Below, piece by piece: positions 1 to 6,260 of a DNA stretch of 9,488 nucleotides. The notes below the pieces were generated by a model, which worked only from the letters and a program-made list of their open reading frames with translations, ran no database searches and was not told the origin of the DNA. Every line of letters starts with the position of its first letter. Position 1 is the stretch's first letter. The stretch lies in NCBI GenBank assembly GCA_964540605.1, contig CAZINM010000041.1, forward strand, positions 1-9,488, read 5' to 3'. The translations under genes were made by a program, and so were the position numbers. Source of the stretch: CAZINM01 sp964540605. Lineage in GTDB: Bacteria; Patescibacteriota; Dojkabacteria; SC72; JAHDCA01.

Positions 1-1535
1 CTATTCATGTAGATGAATTAGCATCAAGAGTTGCTAGATTCTACGAACAAATTAGAAGAGTTATTGATTGGAAAGAGGAACATTTAATTAGAAGAACAGC
101 AATAGAAAGAGTTTTAAAGAGAAGATTGATATCTGAAACATCTGCAATATCAAAAGGGGTTGAATCAAAAGAAATTGCTGAACCGATTGTAATGGAGCTA
201 GTAAGAAGTGGTTATTTCAAGAATGATTCGATATCTCAAAACGCAATTCCTTATGTTGAAGAGATGCTTGCTAAATATATATATATAATTAAGAATAGCC
301 AGATCTCAAAGAAGGATATTAAAACAAAAATGCATTTCTATAACTGGATCATTGAGATCGCAGCTTGTGAGCTTGAAGATATATTAGATCCTCTACTGAA
401 AGAATTTGCATTATTGAATCTTATGACAGAATCAATATATTCACACCTTGAGATACTTCCAGAGGGTAAGATCACAAATGAAGAGAAGTTTATTCAAACT
501 TATATCGCTTCACACAGGACTTTGTATAACATGGACGATTCTGTTATCACCTATCATCTCCTGCAATATAAATATAAGAATTGGAATCATCTCGATAATG
601 AATCTATAAAGATTTTTACAGATGATATCGAAAATATATGGAAAAGTGTGGAATTTCAACTTAGTGATAAAATTGGTGCAGAATTCTTTTCTGTTTGTGA
701 TAAATATGACGCTGTATACTTGATCCTTGGCGATATAATGCATTTGATCGAAGAAGATAAAGCAGATTTTGAAGAGGTATTATCTGATGAAAAAAAACTT
801 GATGAATATATAGATAAAACTTATTCTAAGAGACTTTCGACACTTAAAGGTCGTTTAGCTAGATCAGCGACATATTCTACGCTATCTATATTTCTGGCTG
901 GTGGCGTGACAATGTTCATTGTTGAGGTTCCACTAGCGAAATTAGTTCATGGTAGATTTAGTCCTTTAGCTATGTTAGTAGATACTTTGCTTCCTGCATT
1001 AATGATGTTCCTGTTAGTTTCGATCATCAAATTACCACCTAGTGATAATTTAGAAAAATTAAGAGGTGAATTAAAGAAACTTGTATTAGCTAATAAGCAA
1101 CTAGATGAGTATTTGATAAAGATCAATAAGAAGAAGAATGTTTTCTTAAATACTATATTTTTTATACTTTACGCTGTTTCAGGAATTCTCTCTCTGATCT
1201 TTGTATTTTGGATATTCAAGCTTGTTAGAGTTCCTTGGACATCGCTTTATATAGATACCGTAAATGTTGCAGTTGTTGTGTTTACGGCAATGATCATAAA
1301 GCAAAGATCTCGAGAGATCACTATCGGAAAAGATGGCACTTTAGCGAATTTCATAATGAATTTATTTACAATTCCTCTTGCTAAAATTGGAAAATGGTTT
1401 GCAAATGTATGGAAAGAGTACAATTTTGTTAGTGCATTTTTTACAGCATTAGTTGACACACCTATTTCTATTTTTATTGAGATAATAGAAGACTGGCGAA
1501 ATTTTATTGATGATCAGGGATCAGATCTTCATTAA
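1..1535 (+). CDS. Large helical multi-pass membrane protein, function unknown (5' truncated by window edge)
   Basis: The frame is open from the first complete codon at position 3 to the TAA at 1533-1535, giving 510 visible residues, so the true start lies left of the window. The TTG at 126 is in frame but is not a convincing start, because the 41 codons before it encode a regular charged helix (beginning IHVDELASRVARF and containing VIDWKEEHLIRRTA) that continues smoothly. Visible residues 1-285 are soluble and alpha-helical. Four hydrophobic segments follow at about 292-312, 321-343, 381-407 and 413-432, with a charged helical linker at about 345-380 between the second and third. The C-terminal 50 residues include an amphipathic stretch (ISIFIEIIEDWRNFI). 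The N-terminal helix resembles a family of uncharacterised CPR membrane proteins that I recall but cannot name. No catalytic motif was seen. It is inferred to be an inner-membrane protein with a large cytoplasmic N-terminal domain. The SRAP gene follows after 18 nt on the same strand and may be cotranscribed. Confidence 0.85.
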   Translation, partial: IHVDELASRVARFYEQIRRVIDWKEEHLIRRTAIERVLKRRLISETSAISKGVESKEIAEPIVMELVRSGYFKNDSISQNAIPYVEEMLAKYIYIIKNSQISKKDIKTKMHFYNWIIEIAACELEDILDPLLKEFALLNLMTESIYSHLEILPEGKITNEEKFIQTYIASHRTLYNMDDSVITYHLLQYKYKNWNHLDNESIKIFTDDIENIWKSVEFQLSDKIGAEFFSVCDKYDAVYLILGDIMHLIEEDKADFEEVLSDEKKLDEYIDKTYSKRLSTLKGRLARSATYSTLSIFLAGGVTMFIVEVPLAKLVHGRFSPLAMLVDTLLPALMMFLLVSIIKLPPSDNLEKLRGELKKLVLANKQLDEYLIKINKKKNVFLNTIFFILYAVSGILSLIFVFWIFKLVRVPWTSLYIDTVNVAVVVFTAMIIKQRSREITIGKDGTLANFIMNLFTIPLAKIGKWFANVWKEYNFVSAFFTALVDTPISIFIEIIEDWRNFIDDQGSDLH

Positions 1536-1553
1536 ATTTAACCGTTATAAATA

Positions 1554-2222
1554 ATGTGTTGCAGAGTTGTGATCAGTGAGGTTGATGAAAGATCTTATCG
1601 TGATTCTTTAAAAGATCTATTCAATGTTGTTGACGATTCTCAGATGAATTTTAATTATTCTTATAATATCTCACCTGGATCTTTCCTTCCTGTCGTATAC
1701 AAAAATGTTGTCATAAAAGCGTCTAACATGAAGTGGGGATTAGTTCCTTTTACTAATTCAAAATACAAAAACAACTTTTTTAACACAAGAATTGAGACTG
1801 CTGATATTAAAATATCATTTAAAGATTCTTTTAAAAATCGTCGATGTATAATTCCAATTTCTGGATATTACGAATGGCGTCAAGAGAATGGAGTAAAACA
1901 ACCATACTATTTCTTCTCAACCAAAAATAAGATCTTGCCTTTGGCAGGTCTATATAAACAAAGTTTTATTGATGGTAAAGCTGTAAGTACTTTTACTATA
2001 TTGACGAAGCCATCAGAAGGAGATCTTCAGACTGTACATGATAGGATGCCAGTAATACTAACACGAGATCTTTTTGAAGAATGGTTAAATAGTAAAGATA
2101 TAGATCTTCTTAAGAAACTGGTAACTGATAATAAAGAACAAGATATACGATTCTACAAGGTCTCTACTAATGTAAATAGTGTTAGGAACGATAGTAGGAC
2201 ATTGATCAATAAAATCGATTAG
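1554..2222 (+). CDS. SRAP-domain abasic-site DNA-protein crosslink protein (YedK/HMCES family)
   Basis: Proteins of this family bind abasic sites in single-stranded DNA and crosslink to them through the N-terminal Cys2 after Met removal, which shields the lesion. At 222 residues the length matches bacterial YedK. The key residues are all visible: Cys2, Asn77 in NTRIET (77-82), Glu107 in GYYEW (104-108) and His162 in HDRMPVIL (162-169). They correspond to C2, N75, E105 and H160 of E. coli YedK with a constant offset of two. Other family landmarks are YNISPG (37-42), MKWGLVPF (59-66) and VNSVRND (207-213). The start at ATG 1554 is fixed by the need for Met-Cys at the N terminus. The protein begins MCCR where the family usually has MCGR, so a second Cys follows the nucleophile. 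The leader has no Shine-Dalgarno sequence. The stop lies only 2 nt from the stop of the convergent minus-strand gene. Family assignment is very secure; the activity is inferred. Confidence 0.97.
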   Translation: MCCRVVISEVDERSYRDSLKDLFNVVDDSQMNFNYSYNISPGSFLPVVYKNVVIKASNMKWGLVPFTNSKYKNNFFNTRIETADIKISFKDSFKNRRCIIPISGYYEWRQENGVKQPYYFFSTKNKILPLAGLYKQSFIDGKAVSTFTILTKPSEGDLQTVHDRMPVILTRDLFEEWLNSKDIDLLKKLVTDNKEQDIRFYKVSTNVNSVRNDSRTLINKID

Positions 2223-2224
2223 TC

Positions 2225-3004
2225 CTATATTTCAGGCTTCTCTACATTTAGTGTAATATCATCGAAATTTGAGAAATTAATAATTTCATATATATAATCA
2301 TCGTAATCTTCAGAATAGTAACTATAATATAAACTTCTTGGTAATAATGTTGTAGGATCTACACTCAGATCCCAATACTCATCATTTTCAACATCATTAA
2401 AAGCATATATATAGTTATTATCATCTATATAACCATCAATATCTCTTGGGAAATTATCAAAGAAATATACCATCATACTTCTTTGTATCCCACTGTTATA
2501 TGGCTCTTCTGTTATTTCCCATGCATCACCATAATTAATATAATAAATTCCGTCAAAATAAACCTCATCAACATCACCATACTTTTCATCTGAAGTAAAG
2601 TATGACTCATCATCATTTAAGAAAGTCCCTGAAATTGTAACCGTTCCATCTTCTTCAGGATACTCGATAGTACCTTCAAATTTATATCCGAAAGCATCAA
2701 AATAAGCAGAACGGACTTCGTCTACATCTGGCAAGGCTTCATAATCTGCTATTTCATCTGTTTCAGGTGAATTATCATCCATAGTATTATTTAATGAATC
2801 TTCAACTAGATCGTCAAATTCATCTGGTATGTATTCTTCTATCTGGTCATAATCAAAGTCATTACTATTTCGTAAAGATATAAATCCTATAAGAAGGGAT
2901 GAAGAGCAACAACAGAAAAGCAAAACTGCTATCAAAATTAGAATTAAGCATGTCTTATCTTTCTTTTTTTCAGGAATTGCTTGCACCGTGTTAGCCTCTG
3001 CCAT
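2225..3004 (-). CDS. N-terminally anchored, highly acidic Tyr-rich extracytoplasmic protein, function unknown
   Basis: This 259-residue protein has a short basic N terminus (EKKKDK, 12-17), one membrane segment at about 18-43, and an exported-looking C-terminal domain. The positive residues before the membrane segment predict N-in, C-out. The membrane segment contains three consecutive cysteines (31-33), but no canonical lipobox, since the residue before the first Cys is Phe. Residues 47-259 hold about 60 Asp/Glu against about 7 Lys/Arg, and about 25 Tyr. Residues 50-95 look like a disordered acidic linker. From about 97 a beta-rich pattern (YKFEGTIEYPEEDGTVTISG, then YFDGIYYINYGDAWEI) vaguely recalls LolA/LppX-type lipoprotein folds; this is a weak guess. 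The gene starts 17 nt after the delta-60 gene on the same strand and is probably the last gene of that operon. The leader is A/T only, with no Shine-Dalgarno sequence. I do not recognise a named family. Confidence 0.85.
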   Translation of the reverse strand: MAEANTVQAIPEKKKDKTCLILILIAVLLFCCCSSSLLIGFISLRNSNDFDYDQIEEYIPDEFDDLVEDSLNNTMDDNSPETDEIADYEALPDVDEVRSAYFDAFGYKFEGTIEYPEEDGTVTISGTFLNDDESYFTSDEKYGDVDEVYFDGIYYINYGDAWEITEEPYNSGIQRSMMVYFFDNFPRDIDGYIDDNNYIYAFNDVENDEYWDLSVDPTTLLPRSLYYSYYSEDYDDYIYEIINFSNFDDITLNVEKPEI

Positions 3005-3021
3005 ATTTTTTTAATAAAAAT

Positions 3022-5601
3022 TTAATTTCTTTTCTGTAATATATTTGCAACTTTAATAGATATTATTGTAACAATAATAGAGGGTATTAATACAACTAAA
3101 ATAAGAAGTGGTAAATTATTCAGATCTGTTTGTCGTCTAATATTAATAAAACTTGCATCACCTAAAGTTATCTTTTGAGTGCCACCATCGTCATAAGTGA
3201 TGTTGATCTCCTGAGCATCTTTACCAATTTCTAACTCTATTTGTCCTACTCCACTCGTGGTATATTTTTCTCCATCAATCAAGATCTCTTTTGATGTAAT
3301 TGGATCTCCTTTAACATCGAAGAATTGTAATACAATTTTTTTAGTTGTTATTTGATCATAATTTTTAATTGTCTCGCTATCGTTTTGGTTATCTAGTAAA
3401 GGATCATCGAATATATCGTTTCCATCATCCTCTATTACTTGATACCCACTATCTTCCTTCTCATCTTTTAATAGATCAACTTTCTTTTGTGATGTTGAAC
3501 AGTACGTAGCATACAAGTCATTTGGAAAAGTCTCGCAACCTATATGTAGCTTTAGATTTTTAAAAACAGAGTTCACACCAAGTTTTGATGTTGAATAGTA
3601 GTCAACATCAATATGAGCAATACCTTTATTTATATCGATCTTTATTGCAAAATCGCCATTTGTACTAGAAGTTGTTGTAAACTTTTGAGTATCTGTTATA
3701 AAAGTTACAGTAGCCTGTGGTTCTGTAATACCTTTTATATAAACCCATTTAGATGTTGAATAGAATTCAATATCGTGATAATCAGGTATATCAGTGAACT
3801 TATGCATCTGAGTAATTGTAACGGGGATAGAAGAATCATCTTCTGAATAGCTGTATCCACCGACCTTGCTATTACTTACTTCAATCTTCCAAAATGCTCT
3901 TCCATTATTATTTACTACTTCACCTAATATTGAGTTTTCATGAATTATCGTACCATCTGAACAATCCTTTGTTATTTCACCTGCTGTTGTTACATTTGGA
4001 CATATCACAACAAAATTGTCCTTATTGTTTTTTGGAACATATATATAGTCTGCGCCAGATACTCCAAGTGAGCCATTAGGATCAATCAGTGTCTTATTAC
4101 TATTGAAATCAAGAATAATATTAAAATTTACCCAGTTCACATCTTTAGTTAAGTTGATATCACCTTCAAAAATGGTATAGCCATCTTTGGTCAAAATAAA
4201 CTTGTCTTGACCAAATAATCCAAATTCAGACCCATACTTTATATCATTGCCTTGAGATGTGACTCCGATCGATGTTCCTAATCCAGATATTTGATAACCA
4301 TTGGTTAATTTTATTATTGCTGTATCAAATGTCCCATTGTAGTTTTGGAAATATCCACCTATCACTATACTATTCGTACTTGAATTGAAGCACAACGATC
4401 TACCATATTGAAGTCCTGCAGTAATGTAACTGTATCCATTTCTAAATGTTGTGTCCTGGGATCCGTTAAAATTGAATCTTTGTACAAAAACATTCTCTAC
4501 CGAATCAACGATCTTATCTCCAACAACTAGAATGTGAGAGTTATTATCTTCTAAAACATCACTTAATGCTATATCACTAGGAAATTGCATATATCCAGTG
4601 CTATTGAAAGCTGTATTTAATGAGCCATCTTCATTAATGGATACCAAAAAACCATAATTTGAACCTGCAGATTCTCCATAACCTTGAAGAACATATTTCC
4701 CATTTGAAAGTTTAATTAAATTTTCACCATATTCATCATCAACAATATCGATATTCGACTCACCATTTGTACCAAAAGTAGCAACCATTTCTCCTGATTC
4801 AGTTATTTTTGCAAAATGGAAATTTCTATCCTGACCACCCCAACCTTCGTTACCAGCTAAAATGTATTCACCATTACCACTACTTACAATACTTCTCATA
4901 TTTTCATCTTTCCAAGAACCAAACATTAATTCACCATTTACTCCAAAACTACTATCTATGGCTCCTGAAGAGTTAATTTTTGTAACAAATGCATCTCTTC
5001 CACCTACTGAACCTTCTCTGGTTGTACCAACAATTATGAAACTACCAGTACCGACTTCTATTGCCGCATATGCTAATTGTTCGCTATCATTCTCTTCTCC
5101 TATAAATAATTGACCATCACCATCAAAACTAGTATCTAATGTGCCGTTTGAATTAACCATTACAAGATACATATTTTCATCTACTGCTCCGCCAGACCAG
5201 CTATATCCTACAAGAAGGTATTTACCACTTTTTGTTTTAACAAACGAGGATAAATAATCGTTACCACTTCCACCAACTGTCAAGCATCCATTTGAACCAA
5301 AAGAAGTATCCATTCCTCCTAATTCTGTCACCTTACACATAACAAGATCGTAATCTCCATTTGTACTTTTAATGTAAGATGCTACAACATAACCTCCACC
5401 GAATGCTTGTTCGATCTGTCTAGGATAAAAAGTGTCAGCATCTTTAATTGGGTTATCAATAATTATTCTTCCGTTATCTCCAAAAGTTTGATCAATATAT
5501 ACAGTTTGAGCCGACACATCAAATTTATAAGAGAGAACAAAAGAAAGTATGCTTAAGAACAAAACAGTTATTGTTATTTTTTTCAGGTTATGCCTGTACA
5601 T
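3022..5601 (-). CDS. Secreted delta-60 repeat (seven-bladed beta-propeller) protein with Ig-like region and C-terminal membrane anchor
   Basis: The 859-residue product starts with a signal peptide (basic RHNLKK, hydrophobic core about 9-24, probable cleavage VSA|Q after residue 31). Seven delta-60-type repeats follow, each marked by a motif like LDTSFGxxG; the motif Phe falls at about residues 40, 101, 159, 219, 276, 332 and 386, a period of 54-61. Repeats of this family are predicted to form propeller blades, and seven would close one ring. Residues 437-600 form another beta-rich region with YVPK (521-524), Cys534 and Cys547, a pattern I associate from memory with CPR surface proteins. Residues 610-690 look Ig-like (ITEPQATVTF at 625-634). 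Three YSTSK-like motifs occur at about 614, 669 and 700. An acidic linker (705-750), a second beta-rich domain (753-822) and a membrane helix (829-850) with a short basic tail follow; no LPXTG motif was seen. The ATG directly follows the lemA stop, suggesting translational coupling. A binding or structural role at the surface is inferred; no enzyme motif was found. Confidence 0.93.
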   Translation of the reverse strand: MYRHNLKKITITVLFLSILSFVLSYKFDVSAQTVYIDQTFGDNGRIIIDNPIKDADTFYPRQIEQAFGGGYVVASYIKSTNGDYDLVMCKVTELGGMDTSFGSNGCLTVGGSGNDYLSSFVKTKSGKYLLVGYSWSGGAVDENMYLVMVNSNGTLDTSFDGDGQLFIGEENDSEQLAYAAIEVGTGSFIIVGTTREGSVGGRDAFVTKINSSGAIDSSFGVNGELMFGSWKDENMRSIVSSGNGEYILAGNEGWGGQDRNFHFAKITESGEMVATFGTNGESNIDIVDDEYGENLIKLSNGKYVLQGYGESAGSNYGFLVSINEDGSLNTAFNSTGYMQFPSDIALSDVLEDNNSHILVVGDKIVDSVENVFVQRFNFNGSQDTTFRNGYSYITAGLQYGRSLCFNSSTNSIVIGGYFQNYNGTFDTAIIKLTNGYQISGLGTSIGVTSQGNDIKYGSEFGLFGQDKFILTKDGYTIFEGDINLTKDVNWVNFNIILDFNSNKTLIDPNGSLGVSGADYIYVPKNNKDNFVVICPNVTTAGEITKDCSDGTIIHENSILGEVVNNNGRAFWKIEVSNSKVGGYSYSEDDSSIPVTITQMHKFTDIPDYHDIEFYSTSKWVYIKGITEPQATVTFITDTQKFTTTSSTNGDFAIKIDINKGIAHIDVDYYSTSKLGVNSVFKNLKLHIGCETFPNDLYATYCSTSQKKVDLLKDEKEDSGYQVIEDDGNDIFDDPLLDNQNDSETIKNYDQITTKKIVLQFFDVKGDPITSKEILIDGEKYTTSGVGQIELEIGKDAQEINITYDDGGTQKITLGDASFINIRRQTDLNNLPLLILVVLIPSIIVTIISIKVANILQKRN

Positions 5602-6159
5602 TTAAAACTGTACTTTTACATTACTTTTTTCATCTGCACCAGCTTCAAAAAATTCTCTGGCTTTCACACCGAAAATTCCCGCAAATATATTTGAAGGAAA
5701 GGTTTGTATTGAAGTATTTAACTCTCTTACAGTGCCGTTATAATATCTTCTTGAATTCTGGATCGCATCTTCGATCTCATTTAAATTCTGTTGTAGCTGT
5801 TGAAAATTTTGATTAGCTTTAAGATCTGGATAAGCTTCAGCCAATGCAAAAATTGATTTTAATGATTGACTTATTTGATTCTCTGCTTCACCTTTCTTTT
5901 CTGCAGAAGTTTCATTCATAGCTGTATTTCTTAAAGCAACTATTTTTTCAAATGTCTGTTGCTCATGTTTAGCGTAACCTTTTACAGTTTCCACAATATT
6001 CGGAATAAGGTCATATCTACGCTTTAACTGAACATCAATTCCACTCCAGCCTTCATCTGCCATATTCTTTAGCCTAATTAACTTGTTGTAGACAGAAACA
6101 GCAAATAATAGGACTGCAACTATAACCAATGCAACTAAACCTAAAAATCCCCATAACAT
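5602..6159 (-). CDS. lemA: LemA family membrane protein
   Basis: At 185 residues this has the usual length and architecture of LemA: an N-terminal membrane segment (about 3-24) with a very short outside end, then a long helical domain. The signature WSGIDVQLKRRYDLIPNIVE (38-57) followed by TVKGYAKHE (58-66) is the strongest family block. The C-terminal block is also present: RRYYNGTVRELNTSIQTFPS (137-156), then FGVKAREFFEA (163-173). LemA proteins are widespread, but their biochemical role is not settled. In many genomes they sit beside DUF2207 or TPM-domain membrane proteins, and here a DUF2207 gene lies 101 nt upstream on the same strand. The next gene's ATG starts immediately after the lemA stop codon (TAAATG), so the secreted propeller protein is very probably cotranslated with it. 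The leader before the ATG is A/T-rich with no Shine-Dalgarno sequence. Confidence 0.97.
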   Translation of the reverse strand: MLWGFLGLVALVIVAVLLFAVSVYNKLIRLKNMADEGWSGIDVQLKRRYDLIPNIVETVKGYAKHEQQTFEKIVALRNTAMNETSAEKKGEAENQISQSLKSIFALAEAYPDLKANQNFQQLQQNLNEIEDAIQNSRRYYNGTVRELNTSIQTFPSNIFAGIFGVKAREFFEAGADEKSNVKVQF

Positions 6160-6194
6160 ATTAATTGTTTTTTAAATTTAATTAATACTATTTC

Positions 6195-6223
6195 AATATA
6201 TACTTTATTGATGAATTTGTGGA
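6195..6223 (-). promoter_or_regulatory. lemA: Possible internal promoter in front of lemA
   Basis: In the 101-nt gap between DUF2207 and lemA the minus strand reads TCCACA (6223-6218; 4 of 6 to TTGACA), a 17-nt spacer, then TATATT (6200-6195; 5 of 6 to TATAAT). The predicted start would leave a leader of about 29 nt. This gap is much larger than the 0 and 17 nt between the later genes, so separate expression of lemA and the downstream genes is possible. The match is weak for AT-rich DNA. Confidence 0.25.
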
Positions 6224-6232
6224 GTATCCAAC

Positions 6233-6251
6233 CTAATTTTTGTTAAATTAG
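6233..6251. other. Small inverted repeat downstream of DUF2207
   Basis: A 7-bp perfect inverted repeat (CTAATTT / AAATTAG, 5-nt loop) begins 9 nt beyond the DUF2207 stop codon. It is AT-rich and no T-run follows it on the minus strand, so it does not look like an intrinsic terminator. It could slow RNA decay or merely be chance. Confidence 0.3.
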
Positions 6252-6260
6252 ATAGTAAGA

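Noticed and set aside
126..134. TTG at 126 as the start of the first gene
   Set aside because: The same frame is open to the window edge and the 41 upstream codons encode a coherent charged helix, so the gene begins outside the window.
274..288. Short AT dinucleotide run
   Set aside because: It is only about a dozen bases inside a coding region (Tyr/Ile codons) and not unusual in AT-rich DNA.
2273..2287. Terminator for the SRAP gene (GAAATT/AATTTC hairpin)
   Set aside because: It is a 6-bp AT stem inside the opposing coding region with no T-run; likely chance.
2907..2918. Canonical lipoprotein signal in the acidic protein
   Set aside because: The residue before the first Cys is Phe, not Ala/Gly/Ser, and the Lys-rich start with a long hydrophobic helix fits an uncleaved anchor.
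6233..6251. Intrinsic terminator after DUF2207
   Set aside because: The stem is a weak AT-rich 7 bp and is not followed by a T-run in the direction of transcription.
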